From positions 54,368 to 118,367 of the forward strand of contig JAGHQL010000072.1 of the NCBI GenBank assembly GCA_020080175.1: a stretch of DNA of 64,000 nt. The letters are read 5' to 3'. Every line of letters begins with the position of its first letter. Positions within the stretch are counted from its first letter, which is position 1. Origin of the DNA: Glutinoglossum americanum (Eukaryota > Ascomycota > Geoglossomycetes > Geoglossales > Geoglossaceae). The position numbers and the translations under genes were made by a program. Of this stretch, positions 1-11,527 are shown one piece after another. The notes beneath the pieces were generated by a model. The model had not been told where the DNA came from. It worked only from the letters and a program-made list of their open reading frames with translations, and made no database searches.

Positions 1-316
1 GTTTGAGGTAGAACGTGATGCCAAGGATGATGGTTAGGGTGGTCAGCAGGGTGATGAAGAAGCATAGCGGGAGGAGGCGGTAGAGGACGAGGTCGACGAT
101 CAGTGGAGGGGGCTGTCTCGGTGCGGGGCGCTCTAGTGGGAGGGGATATCGAGGTGATGTTTGAGGTGAGTTGTATTCAAGGGAGCTAGAGGGATGAGGC
201 ATCGTTGAAGTTGGCGGGGGCAAGCTAGGCGCCATCGACGTATCAACAGATGGCGGTGCGTCCCTCGGCGCCGGCATTCCACTGCGCTCATCTTTCCCTC
301 TCTTCCTCCCCAACAT
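1..316 (-). CDS. Partial membrane protein, N-terminus only
   Basis: An open frame starts at an ATG whose first base is 316 and runs without a stop to the window edge, giving about 105 residues of an incomplete protein. The first 70 residues are hydrophilic and rich in proline and serine, with a basic start (MLGRKRGKDE). A strongly hydrophobic segment at about residues 75-104 (LVLYRLLPLCFFITLLTTLT and beyond) looks like a membrane anchor. The layout is a cytosolic Pro/Ser-rich tail followed by a transmembrane helix. I do not recognise the family and propose no function. The rest of the gene lies outside the window, so introns further on cannot be judged. A multi-span transporter or a single-pass protein are both possible. 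Confidence 0.5.
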   Translation of the reverse strand, partial: MLGRKRGKDERSGMPAPRDAPPSVDTSMAPSLPPPTSTMPHPSSSLEYNSPQTSPRYPLPLERPAPRQPPPLIVDLVLYRLLPLCFFITLLTTLTIILGITFYLK

Positions 317-1105
317 CGCGCTCAACATAATAATCGAAATTCAGAAGATAGTAAAACCGAAGAGTGAGCGTCAGCGTTGCCAGCGTCAAAGTGCGGAGGG
401 AAGAACGTAAGCCAGGGATATTCTGCCCCCTCTTAACTAACTCGCCAGACCGCTGGTCCACGGGGAGAAGACCGCGGAATCTTCCCCTGCAGATCCTGGG
501 GTTGTGGGGAGTGGCTGTAGATAGATGCGCGGCTCGGGGAATTGAGCCGCCTGTAAGACATCATAGGCCTAAAGATAATCACCAATGTAGGAGGTTAGAC
601 TATGGTGGGGAAGTGAGGTATGGGGTTATGCGTGGAAGTAACGAAATGAGGAGCCTTTGGTAGCTTGTATTTTTAGCGAAGTGTTTGGTATCCCTTTGGG
701 GGATGGGCCACACACAGTGCTTCCTAATATAAAGGAAGCAGACATAGTCGCGATATGCACCTCCGCAATACTTCCGTGGCTCTCCGGCAAGGGCCATGGG
801 AAAGAACAAGACATTGAAATGGCCGTTGATTGCTGCCGGCGTCGATTTGCAGGACATAAGGTTAAAACGCATCGCTGCTATTTGACGTAATCAAGGCCGC
901 TAACAAGGCTTTGTTTGGCCTTTCGGGGCTTTTATAGAAGTCACCATAGTAATCTCGAATATCACTCGCATCATCCTAGAACAGGTCTTTTGGTGGATTC
1001 AACTTAAGTAGAGCAGTAATGATGAGGGAATAGCCGAACTCATTGGATCAACGCCACGCTATGCTATGAACGCCTGAAAGATGCGGTGCAGATGTTGAGA
1101 ATGGC
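317..1105. other. Intergenic region
   Basis: The region lies between the start of the partial membrane gene and the 3' end of the THOC5-like gene. Short open frames here lack recognisable domains and splice partners. I see no RNA gene or repeat. Confidence 0.5.
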
Positions 1106-1900
1106 CTAATACTCTTTCTCGAAAGTCTTCTGGATAGGTTTCGCGGCCTGCCATCGCAACATTAGCCTTTGAGCAATTATCACAAAATGGGCATTCATAT
1201 CCCTAGGTCCAAGCTCACATCAATGAACTTCTCCAAGTCCTTGTCTAGGTTCGCCAGGTCGTCCCTTCGTTTCTTATTATCCGCAATTAGACTTTGCTTC
1301 TTCTTTAACAAGCCTTGCCTCTCTTGCTCTAAGGCCTCGCGCTCTACATGTTCGTGGTTTATCCGCACAATCATCAGTTCATGTTCGTCTGCCTCTGAGT
1401 GCTCGGGATAAAGGCTTAGAAACTCTTCGATTGGAATGAGTGGAAGTTGCTGGTATTTGTGGCTTGAGGTCCGAGTGACATAGTCAGTCGCGTACGCATG
1501 AATGCGAACACTGAGCTTTAGAGGGAGCTAGATACACTCACTCATACGCGTCACAAGCCGCAATCTCACCCCTAAGGTGCCGCTGTTCATAGTACAGGTT
1601 CTGTAACTGGAGGTGCAGTCGATCCACCTCCTGACGGGCTTCAGCGGTGATCTGCTTCGTCTCTCGGACTTGAAGAACCGCCTGTCGGTTCAGCCCTCGC
1701 ATTTGGCTCAAGTAGGCATGGAGGATCTTCTGCGCCTTGAAAAGCTCGGCCTGGATGTCTTCCGAGGAAGAAGATGGAGGATCGCGAAACAGACGGCCAA
1801 GCATCGACATGCAATGCTCGCGAGTATGGGCGGATGTTTCCAGAGCAGCGTGGAGAGAAGGATCGGTAACTAGATCAGTGACTAGATCGGTGACTGCCAT
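1106..1900 (-). CDS. THO complex subunit 5-like protein (THOC5 family)
   Basis: THOC5 is a subunit of the nuclear THO/TREX complex, which couples transcription to mRNA packaging and export. Three exons join in phase: 1900-1542, 1462-1219 and 1147-1106, giving 214 residues. Introns are 79 bp (GTGAGT...AAG) and 71 bp (GTGAGC...CAG). The family signature is LQNLYYEQRHLRGEIAAC at the end of exon 1, continuing across the splice into HKYQQLPLIP and EEFLSLYPEH. The C-terminus ends KPIQKTFEKEY. A heptad-like acidic and basic helix (EHVEREALEQERQGLLKKKQ) suggests coiled coil. The animal protein is much longer; about 210-230 residues is what I expect for the filamentous-fungal form. The start is the first in-frame ATG, followed by an odd VTDLVTDLVTD repeat. 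The gene is divergent from the hemolysin-III gene. Confidence 0.8.
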
Positions 1901-2558
1901 TTTGGGCGCTGTGAATCAAGAAGAGGGAGAAAGGGCTACGTCCGTCAACGTGGAGTGTCTTGATGACATGGATGTTGAAGAGCCTCTCAAACTATAGGCG
2001 CGCCATAGGATAATAAAAGCGGCGATGTCGTCAATTTTACGGAGCAATGGTTGAGCACATTACGTGTCCTAGTACGGAGTATATTTCTTGACCATTCCAG
2101 GCTTGAAGATCTAATTGCTGATTATAGAGCTTTTAGTTGCGGCGCCACTGTAGCCCCCCAGCGTGCTTAAGTGGCGACACGCTGAGAATGCTCCGTAAGA
2201 GCGGCACGACAACAGGAGAATAGGCAGGGGCCTTCTTTTGGTGGGAGCTAAATAATTTGGACGGACCTTCATTTCCGGCTCGTGTTAATCGTACCCTATC
2301 ACATCGGTTCTTGGCCTGCCGAGATCTTGTGCCTGGAAGGTTGATCAGCGGCGACAACAGGCGCATAGATCCCCAACACACTCCTTTAGGCGCCCAATGG
2401 GAATTTCCGCTCAAGAACGTGAATATCCACCACATCAGACAGCTCACCAGAACAAACTTACAACCCCCACCGACCGACGACGCTACTATACCTCACGAAC
2501 GGAGATTGTTCTTAAAACCTGCGTTCCTACGCCGCCAGGAGAGTAAGCTCTTCTTGGC
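1901..2558. promoter_or_regulatory. Divergent intergenic promoter region
   Basis: This stretch separates the starts of the THOC5-like gene (-) and the hemolysin-III family gene (+), so it should hold both promoters. Small open frames inside it have no recognisable domain. I could not assign specific factor sites. Confidence 0.4.
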
Positions 2559-4103
2559 ATGACCTGCACCCAGGCGGCATTAACATTAGAGTCCTGCGAG
2601 GAGCCCGCCGCCAGTACGGCGAGCTCCTCAGGGACAGATGTTGGTCTAAGGTCTATCAGGGGAAGAAGGCATTCTTCGTATCACCCCGCTCGGAGTGCCT
2701 CAAACCCCATGGAAGATGACTTCCTACTTCTTAAAGTTAGCATTTGCGAAACGTCACGCTTGTAGAGACCACCAGCACACTAACTATTGAAAAAGGTCGA
2801 TCTATTCCTCTCCAAACTGGAACGCCGTCTAGCATTCCTAGAGAGCTATGGTAACCTAAACCTCGATGCAGGCATCTCTCGTGCTTACGCCACCCTTCAA
2901 GCAGTCCGCTGTTCCTGCTCCCATGTCTCCGGGGAATTCCTAGGGGCGGGCCGCAGACGCGCAAAGGTTCTTGTGGAGACGTTGGAGAGGCAATACGACG
3001 CGATGGCTTCCAGAGAGACTATGGAACAGAAGATTCAAGCGGGGATAAAATTGATGGAAGACCTGCTCGCCGATTTTGAATCTCGAACACACGCGATGCG
3101 GGAAGCTGGGCTTGGAGGTATGGTATATGAGGGACGTAGACGCGTAGACGAGGGATTGGAACGGGCAAGAGAGGCTGTTGACGAAGGAATGGAGAGGGCT
3201 TGGAGAGCCAAAGAAAATCTCAAGGAGAGCATCGAGCAGGCCATAAATCGCGCACGAGAGCATGGACTCATCAAATACGAAGACTTGCCCCACCCATGGC
3301 GTGTTAACCCCCACATCCTCCGCGGCTATCGTTTCACAGAGTCGAAAGTCGAGTGCGTCTGGTCAGTACTTCGAGTCTCCAATGAGACAGTCAACATCTG
3401 GTCACACGCAATCGGTTTAGTAGTCGTTCTGGCTATTGCATTCCACTTTTACCCGACCAGTGTCAACTTCTCACTGAGCACCACACCAGATGTATTCATG
3501 TCCGCAATTTTCTTTTTTGCAGCATGCAAATGTCTGGTCTGCAGTACAATGTGGCATACTATGAACGGCATTGCAGAGCAGACAATACTAGAACGCTTTG
3601 CCTGTGTCGATTACACGGGAATCTCGCTCCTCATTGCTGCCTCGATAATGACGACTGAGTACACCGCTTTTTATTGTGAGCCTCTCAGCCGATGGTTGTA
3701 CATCTGTACCACTGCTGCCCTTGGAATTGGCGGAGTCATACTACCCTGGCATCCTACGTTCAATCGATCGGACATGCAGTGGGCTCGTGTGGCCTTCTAT
3801 GTCACCCTAGGTGCTACAGGCTTGGTTCCCGTTATTCAGCTAAACTGGACCCGCGGACCCGAATGGACCTACTTCTTTTATGCGCCTGTCATGAAGAGCG
3901 TTGCTGTTTACTTAATTGGTGCTTTGGTGTATGCCAGCCAAGTGCCCGAGAGATGGTGGCCTGGAGGCTTCGACTACGTGGGCGGAAGTCACAATTTATG
4001 GCATCTAGCGGTGCTAGGTGGAATCCTCTTCCATTACTCTGCGATGCAAGACTTCTTCGCGGGCGCGTTCATGAGAGCCGATCAGGGTTGCGCGATCCGT
4101 TAA
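2559..4103 (+). CDS. Hemolysin-III/adiponectin-receptor (PAQR) family membrane protein, Izh3-like
   Basis: The family comprises seven-span membrane proteins linked in fungi to zinc and lipid homeostasis (Izh proteins). Two exons, 2559-2735 and 2796-4103, join in phase across a 60-bp intron with a CACTAAC branch motif, giving 494 residues. An apparent start at 2787 is a TTG that lies inside the intron, so the upstream ATG exon is preferred. Residues 1-55 are Ser-rich. Residues about 60-225 form a long charged helical region (KVDLFLSKLERRLAFLESYG; repeated GRRRVDEGLERAREAV-type heptads). The membrane domain begins near PWRVNPHILRGYRFT and SNETVNIWSHA. Expected PAQR metal-site elements are present: the CSTMWHTMNG region with its His, DYTGISLL with its Asp, and the late SHNLWHL motif. 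The long N-terminal coiled region fits Izh3-type members rather than short Izh2 types. Confidence 0.88.
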
Positions 4104-5312
4104 CGAACGTGTTGCGATAGCCGTCTCGCCCGGTTCTCGACTGCCTTCAGGGATCGTGCATGGCGATCAATTGGATCTTGAAAGTGGGATTACCACTAGG
4201 TCTCCCTGAGACCGCGATCGCTTCGATATACATAACAGAAGAGCCGCCTTGGACTGGTGATAGAAGAGAGGGGCTCTTCTGCAGCCTTCGGGATCAAGCC
4301 AGGGGCCGCTGAAATGCATGCATCTAGTTTTTGCCTTCACTAGGGTTGAGCCCACCTGCTATGCACCCATCTCGCCCCCCAAAAAGGAGAGCGGGAATAT
4401 TAGTGGGCCTTACTGTATCTAGTTGGACTTTAGATTACTTGCATTAGGGTTTGCTTGCATAGCGGGGTTTGGGACAATATCTTATTGAATGAGGAACCCC
4501 CTCGGCGTTGCAACCTAACTGTCAGTACTAATTAATTGCCGCAATGCTTAATGACGTGACTTTTTGCCCTTTCAGCGTGCACGTCGTCCATCTTAACCGC
4601 TTATGGTAGAGTCCCCAGGACTGATGCATTTCTGCCCAAGAATCTGCAGAGACGTGTAGCATTGGCGGTGAAAGAATATCGAGTTTTGCCGACACGAAGA
4701 TCGTCTATCTTTGCCACCCGGGTTTACAAATAATAGCACACTATCGTAAACTGTCTGAGCTGTCAGCTCCTCAATCGCCTAAGAGCTGCCCAACACTGAG
4801 ATACGGACGCAATAAAAATTTTCTCGTTGTCCTGTTCTCACTCATGAAGTACTTATGGTCCAATCAACGGGCGCCACACCTATCGTCTCCATTTCCTACG
4901 CCCTCCCTGGCGGTGTGGGCCAGCTTCAGTTCGAGCCTCCGCTTCCCCGAATAGATGGGAATATAGAATGGCCGAAAGGCCTCATTCTGGGATGTGATTA
5001 CTCAGAGGTCCCGCCAGTATATCAAGCTCATTAACAACAAATCCTTCTTGCGGCCACTCCAATTCTGTTTGAGTCCGCAAGCATCATCACTTAAACATCA
5101 CCGTTGTCAACTTTATGCAACAGAGTGCTTTTGTCAGGATATTTCGCTAGCTCCAGACTTGCCATTATACAGTTTCCTACAGAGGCTTCATTCGCACCTT
5201 AAGGGTTTAATTTGGTCATCCACGGTTGTGTGCTGAACTCCTTAGACACTTTCCTTTCACGCGAGTTTCGTTGTTTTGACTCTGGTAATCGTCAAAGGAG
5301 CCCCAAATCACC
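4104..5312. other. Intergenic region
   Basis: No convincing coding region, RNA gene or repeat is seen between the hemolysin-III gene and the next plus-strand gene. The last few hundred bases are probably promoter. Confidence 0.5.
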
Positions 5313-6644
5313 ATGTCTACATCAGGATATGCCAGGCCGGAACCCGGAACCCGTGTAGGTTTTGCCGAGGAGTTCCCGGGACCAGGACTTGGACTTGGGC
5401 CTTTAACCTCACCAAGAAGGTCAAGGTCAGAACCCTCCTACTGCAATGCCAAACTTGTCCCTCAATAGTTTCATTAGTATTAGTATGATGAGGCGCTAAT
5501 ACCACTAAAGCTCCCTACAATCGCCAACGAGTGGATATTACTCTTCCACACCAACCAGCGCAGGCTACTCATATGAAAATGTGTATGCCACGCGCAGAAG
5601 GTACCCCTCCACGGAATTCATGTATTTTCAGGCTCCAATGCTAAGCTACACCAACCTCTTTGAAGTGTACAATTTCCTGTAAGTTCGGGCGCTCCTACTG
5701 CTGTTCAGACGGCCAGGACGACCAGCATGCCTTCTCCAGACCGTATACAGGGACTGCAAGGATTTTCTGCCAGCTATGGTCGTGGAATTGCCGTCTCTGG
5801 ATCCCAGGGAGCATATTCTACAACATACGCCGAAGCCGGGACGTCTCCCACCGAGTACAGTCCGGGATCACCTTCATCCTTCGGACCCATCGGAACCGAC
5901 CCAGGAGTTTATGCAAAACATGGGCACCAGGACTGGAAAGAGCCACTGCAGGCCTCACCGGATATGTATTTGGTTGACCAGGGTCTCCTCAACGCCATGT
6001 CTTCCCCAGATCTTCTCAACGATGTTTCTTGTCAACGAGATCCGGGCAAGTCAAAGGGTCCTAGCAAGCCACATGCCCAGAGACGCCCTTCGAACCGAGA
6101 TGAGTTTGACGGTCCCCATCAGCTTCTCGATAGGCCAACCCCCGATACTATCGCAGCACAAGAGCGAGACCTCCCCCACCTCCCTACAAACCTATTCGTG
6201 CAGGAGCAAGATGATGTTCTGGCCCAAGTCAACGATCGGTTGTCCCAGTGCGCGTTCGATTTCATTGCAAAGTACCAGTTCCCCATCCCACTGGAGTCGG
6301 ACAAAAGGCCAGTCAGGATCCCAGCCGATCGGGAGTGGACTGAGTGGGTGTACTTGCTCAAGAGACTTGCCACCAAGAGACGGATCCCAGCCAGGGTTCT
6401 CTACAATGGACAGATCAAACAGTTCGTCACCGTTCTGGAGAATTCGCTGGAGATGCGGCATGCTGCCAAGCATCAATCCCGACCCCTGAAGGACGATAGG
6501 AATGTCCTTCAACTTATTTCTGCTGGGATCCAGGTCACCAAAATCCTCAAAGATGCACATGCCATGCAGTACCTAGATAGGCTGTATGTCAACACAGAGA
6601 TGAAGATCCAAAGTCGGATCAATCAGAATACATTTTCCAGTTAA
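5313..6644 (+). CDS. Conserved fungal protein with a developmental-regulator-like C-terminal domain (possible Medusa/MedA family)
   Basis: A three-exon model joins in phase: 5313-5419 (or 5425), 5511-5582 and 5666-6644, giving about 385 residues. The N-terminal 200 residues are low-complexity Ser/Gly/Pro/Tyr-rich (for example SLQSPTSGYYSSTPTSAGYS). The last 150 residues are a dense, highly conserved-looking block with DRLSQCAFDFIAKYQFPIPL, REWTEWVYLLKRLATKRRIP and QFVTVLENSLEMRHAAKHQS. I associate this block with the C-terminal domain of Medusa/acon-3-type conidiation regulators (Pfam DUF7082), but from memory only. A Ser-rich N-terminus plus that domain would suit a nuclear regulator. Donors for intron 1 are weak (GTCAAG or GTCAGA, both in phase), so exon 1 is the least certain part. 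A start at 5727 would be the conservative alternative. Confidence 0.6.
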
Positions 6645-8172
6645 CATAGTAAGTTCCTTTCCCTCAAAGCGATGGTGCTCAGCTTCTTAATTGACCCATA
6701 GCGAACCTACCGTCATAAATACGTTGAGAGAGAGCTTTTTTCCGTTTGGGAATACGAAAGAGGGCCTCTCGTTCCTTACTTTCCCACCTTTGGTTTATTA
6801 CGCCATTTGGAGTTGTCCACGGATTTGGTCTTCCCCTGGATGGACCACCAATCATACGTTTTACCAGTGGCCCTGGATCTGGCTTTCCTGGCCTGGACTA
6901 CTAAGGACCCTTATATTTAGCCAAGACGACAGATTGTCCGAGCTGGACAGATTGAAGTTTTCTTTTCCTCTGGGTTGCGCTCATCGCCATTTGATTACCA
7001 GTTTTTATAAAAACTAGTGAATGATTTCTGTGTATTTTCTTATCTCCTTTTTGTTTTAGGTAGGGTACCTTTGCACTGCCCTTCCTTCCAGGGAATATGG
7101 ACAACCGAAAAATGGGTGATTGTTTTCAGATTGACCACGAATTTTTTTTCTTCAGGATGAAAGAGTTACGAGCCGCTCCCCTATGACGGAATACCAGCTT
7201 CCCTACTTGTTTATCTAGCTATTATGACCTAGGATATAGCGTACAATGGAACACGTACTTTTTTCCTCTAAAGGGTAACTTCCATCAGCACTCTCCTTAC
7301 CAGCCTATGATTGCCGCGAAATATGAATGCGTGGCTCAATCAGGTTATTTGGAGGTAGGATAAAGGGAAATTCCCCAAATACCGCCGGCTCTAGTGTTGA
7401 CTTATTGAGCGCCGCCGATTATGTCCGCAACACCACCTCCCCCATCGGTATATGATGACATCTTGCTTTTCAAGGGATAATTACCTAGGCACCCCAGATG
7501 CTACACAAAGCTTGCTAAAATACCATAAAGGTCAAAATGCAAAACATTACGCCATATAACTCTGAGAACTGCCAAAATGCCTCAGAGTATATTTTTGAGA
7601 GGTTCTCCCATGGTCACAAGCGTGCTCCCAGAAGCCACCGTTGTATCATAGAGCATATGTTCGGGAGGGATCCCCATAACCATAGGCATACCCCAGGGAC
7701 CACCGCGGTGTCAAGTTGCGAACACCTGGGGGACCCCTATAACCATTAGGCACGCCCCCGGGGAATGTAAGGGGAGGGGAGAGCAATGTGCTTGGGAAAC
7801 AGTAAACAGGTCAAAGGAAAAATCATGGCATTCTGGTAGACTTTTTGTGGCATCCGGGCAAACAGAATGAAATGTGATATTTGAGAAATTATCCCTAGTT
7901 TGTAACCTACTTACCTTTAGGACGTTGAAAACGGAGGATCGAGAGCGATAAATTATTTTCGTCTGACATCTGACGCATGTCAATTGGGCTTGGATTATCA
8001 CGGGGGCGTCGCAGCGAGATTTTGTTTATTGATTAGGTTCTCGTAATGAAGCACAGTTATTTTGCCCCGTTAGACTTATCTTTGCGCCCTAAACGCGCAA
8101 GTAGCTCCGCCCACCATCAAAATCACCGCTGCCAACACGTTCTGCACCTAAACCCCCTTACCTCAATCCCTC
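6645..8172. other. Intergenic region containing repeat copy A
   Basis: This space between a plus-strand and a minus-strand 3' end contains the 65-bp tandem repeat array at 7567-7767 and its conserved flank to about 7870. Nothing else is recognised. Confidence 0.5.
7567..7870. repeat. Dispersed minisatellite element, copy A (three ~65-bp units plus flank)
   Basis: Three degenerate head-to-tail units lie at 7567-7634, 7635-7699 and 7700-7767. Each carries a version of CCACCGTTGTATCATAGAGC, then CCATAACCATAGGCA, then CCCCAGGGA. The downstream flank (7768-7870), with AAAATCATGGCATT and GACTTTTTGTGGCATCC, is also shared with copy B at 17.4 kb. The shared flank shows that a larger element was dispersed and that the tandem units are not an isolated local expansion. 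Confidence 0.75.
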
Positions 8173-10257
8173 CTAAATCCAGACCCAGAAGGGGGAAATT
8201 TTGTGGTCAGCAGTAGTCCTCCCATCCGCAATCAAATTCTGAAGGGTACGGCAGATGCGATCAAAATTGTTCATTCTGAGGAGCACCCCGCTGGTCCGTA
8301 TCGAACATGTCTTCGAGGGTGGTGAGTTGTCTCTGGACATACAGCCACCAATCAGAACAACTTGCTTCTTGATCCGGGAAACGATACTCACATCAACCTT
8401 ACTAATCTCGTCGACGATCTCTTGATTCCTCCCCTTGATTACTTCCACAAGCTTCGCCTGCGGAAATTCAAGTCAGGATCAGCAAGCGGCGAGGATAGCA
8501 GAAAATGAGGCAAGTTAGTGATATACCATCTTTTGCCGTCTCTCTTGGTGGTTTTTCAGCAGATCTTGCTTTAATATTGCAATGTCAATGCGAAACTGCT
8601 TCATTTCTGGTGAATCTCCGTTGGAGTCTATCTCGCTGGGGGTGTTCGAGCGTCTTCGCTTGTGGCTATCTTGGGAGACCGTAGTGTCATTCTCCGGTAA
8701 CTGGTAGCTTGCTGAAGATCCCGGTTGACTGTCCGGTTGACTGTCACCGCTGGGTTGGGAACCATGACTGGCGCTTGTGGACACAGGCTGCAGAGAGGGG
8801 GGCGTATCCCGCAGCTCTAGCACAGCAAGGTTATTGTCGGTACCAAACCAGTGAGGCCTCGAACGGCCTATGATGCTCGGCTCCCCGAAGATGCTTGTAG
8901 GTGTCATATTTGTGGGTCGAAAGACTGATTTGGATCCATACGGTTGCGCATTTGTTAACTCAGCTATTCTTGGTGTCGGTTGCTGGCTCTTATTCCACAC
9001 CACACCGTCCTCACATGTTTTGCTCCCTTCGCTATTGTTCATGGTCTCTCCACGCTTCTTGCTCTCTTTTCTCTGGACAGCATCCTCTTTCTCCTCGCCT
9101 TCAGTGACGTTTCCATCTCCCACAGTTTGTGGCCGTCCTTCTCTTAGGACTTGGGTTGCTGCCCGAACCTCCCGTGTTTGGTTCCGATGCTGGAGCCTTG
9201 GATCTCGGCTACTATCAATAAAATTCCCGACAATCAAATCCCCCTGCACAGTGGACTCCGAGCCTTGGCTGCTCCGGGGTGATGCGCCTTGCCTTGGGGT
9301 GTCAGAAGGCTCGAAGGCGATAAGAGAGCCTAGAGCCTTCGAGGGTGGAGAAGGGGGACGTGATCTGAACCGGACCGAGAAATCTTCAGGAGTAGGTAGG
9401 AGGATAATGCCCATGCTAGCCAACGCCGCTTTATGCAATTCAGCACACCACCTCATAGTGAATAACTCCACACAGTTTAACGCACCTTTAGATCTGTAGA
9501 AAAACTTGAAGGTTGCCCAAGGGCTTATACCCGGGCGGAAGTCGAATACTTCGCAGTTTTTCTTCTTCGCATTTGCGCGGGTTATACGGGTACGATTTTT
9601 GAACCTGAGTGGGCGCACAGCCATGTCAGTCTCAGAAGATAATAAGTATGTGGGCTAGAGGGCCATACAGTATACTATGCGTAGGATCCTTTGCCTCCGC
9701 GTTTTCCATAGCGAAGACGTCTTCTAACAAGTCTTCGTCACGAGCGAGCTGGGTACAGGGCGGAGGAGAGGTAACCCCATTTCCGACATCGTGGTAGATT
9801 CGAAGTTCTATGGTGCCAACTTCGGGTCGCGCACTAGTTTTACCGTAGCGATCTACAAGGAAACCCATAAGGAGAGTGCTTGTTAGTAGGAAGGAATGAA
9901 ATACGCACGCGGAATTAGCTCTTGGAAGAACATTTGATGTCGGAACATCCGGTCCTTCAAGCCTATTGATATCCCTTTATCGACCAAATTGTGCACGATA
10001 TCCGGGACTCCAGGAGGAAATTGGCTTTCTCCTGAGTAGGTATCCTGGAAAACACCATCGGCAAAGAGGTCCACCTGGTAGTGCCGATGCTCAGCCGTGA
10101 AATCCCATTGTATCGAGACCTTCTTGTCGGTTTCGGCCGCGATCCAGCATTGGAGATTGCTGTCCCGGTTTTCGACCTCATACTCGAGGGTCCTCCGCCC
10201 GTTTGCGAGTGCAACAACTCTAGCGATGGCGCCAGTACGGATATCCACTGCCCTCAT
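8173..10257 (-). CDS. DUF7918-like fungal protein with Ser/Pro-rich tail
   Basis: Five exons join in phase: 10257-9909, 9852-9669, 9604-9486, 9428-8527 and 8457-8173, giving 612 residues. Residues 1-160 resemble the fungal DUF7918 fold: AVDIRTGAIARVVALANGRR, CWIAAETDKKVSIQW, VDLFADGVFQDTY, then GTIELRIYHDVGNG. Exon 3 supplies SPWATFKFFYRSK, a motif I link to that family, followed by LASMGIILLPTPEDF. The remainder, to about residue 515, is Ser/Pro/Gln-rich and probably disordered, ending in a basic helical stretch (KQDLLKNHQERRQKM). No catalytic residues are evident and the biochemical role is unknown. The last exon could be mis-modelled: its end (HKISPFWVWI) looks unlike a conserved terminus. 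The exon 2/3 junction uses a modest GTATGG donor. Confidence 0.6.
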
Positions 10258-11527
10258 TTTACTGGTAGGATGGCTCTTGGCCGCAGTCTGAACTGAGATT
10301 GTGGGCCAACTTCAGGTAGGGTACCCGTAGGGTTGGAGGTGGAGAGGTTGTAGGCGAGAGAGTGGATGAAGGCATTAAATCCAGTTTAGAATCAATAGTT
10401 AAGGAGAAAGTGAGAGCAAGATAACGAAGAGTACCTTACACTAGGAAAGGCAGCAAAGTTTCCCAGTTAGCTCGTGAGCCAGAATTATCGACTTTTCCCT
10501 TCAGAGGTAAGGCATACCAGGCTAGGGCTACGAACCAAGGATGCTGACCGCATCTGATACTGAGATTATTGACTCGTAGGCACTCGTCTATCCGCTTAGC
10601 CGTGTGATATCTCCCCACAAGATAGGCCTTCGAAAAGGATGTGGAGAGTGGACAAGTGCTGTGAGAGGCGAATAGAAACCGAAAGGCTTGGGTGCCCGCG
10701 GTGACTGGAGCTCTAGTAGAGGTAGAGCTGCTACTACTAAAGACCGTTTCCGTTTCTTGCAGGAAAAATATTTAACTAGAGCTTAGAAAGTGAAAAGGGA
10801 AATGAGAGGTAGGCAAGAAGTCCCAGGGGCAGTGGCAGAGAAGCTAAGCGTGCAGGAAATAGCCAACTAGGATGTAGCGATACGAGCTCGATCGTCTAAG
10901 GCTCAACGCGAGTTAGACCATCGGATTGTAAAGAACCCACGGGGGGTTTAAGTCAATAAGCCCTCAAGGCAAGCAAAGGAGGAGCAACTGCTAATCGGCA
11001 GTAGGCGCTGTGCCTGCTGAGATGCATACACTCAAGTAATCGAGTGAGATGAACAGATAATAGGAGCCCGATATAAACAGTTCTTTAGTAAGTTGCGCCC
11101 GTATTTGCTAGGGCTAAAAGAGCCACATGCGAACGTCGGGATCGAGAAATGAAAGTTAGATCATGTTTAGAATGTCCTTGTAGTGGGATCCTAATTAAGG
11201 CATAGGGATCTCAGCAGCGCCAATGATTGCGAGGGCAGAAGCATAAAAAAAATATTTGGGCTTGTGTCATTAAAGCGCTTGCGGAAACAAAGACACCAGC
11301 GTGGACAACACTGAAAACGCAGCAAAACTGATCAGGGAAGTGACTGGAGCAACATAGATATTGCCCAGAAGAAAAGTAGTGCTTTTTGCGCTCATTGCCA
11401 ACGAGCTCTAGATCTCACCACCCAAGGGCCATAACCGAGATCAGAGTCATTGAAGGTCGCAAATGGCCCCAATATTATAGCCTCTATTTTGCCTAGTGCC
11501 CGCCGGCACTCCTTGTGAGAGCCAGCC
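10258..11527. other. Intergenic region
   Basis: The space upstream of the DUF7918-like gene and downstream of the NXT1-like gene has only short open frames without domains. I see no RNA gene. The segment next to 10257 should include that gene's promoter. Confidence 0.5.

Noticed and set aside
364-663. 99-codon plus-strand frame near the left edge
   Set aside because: Starts at a non-ATG codon, has no domain and lies between two minus-strand genes.
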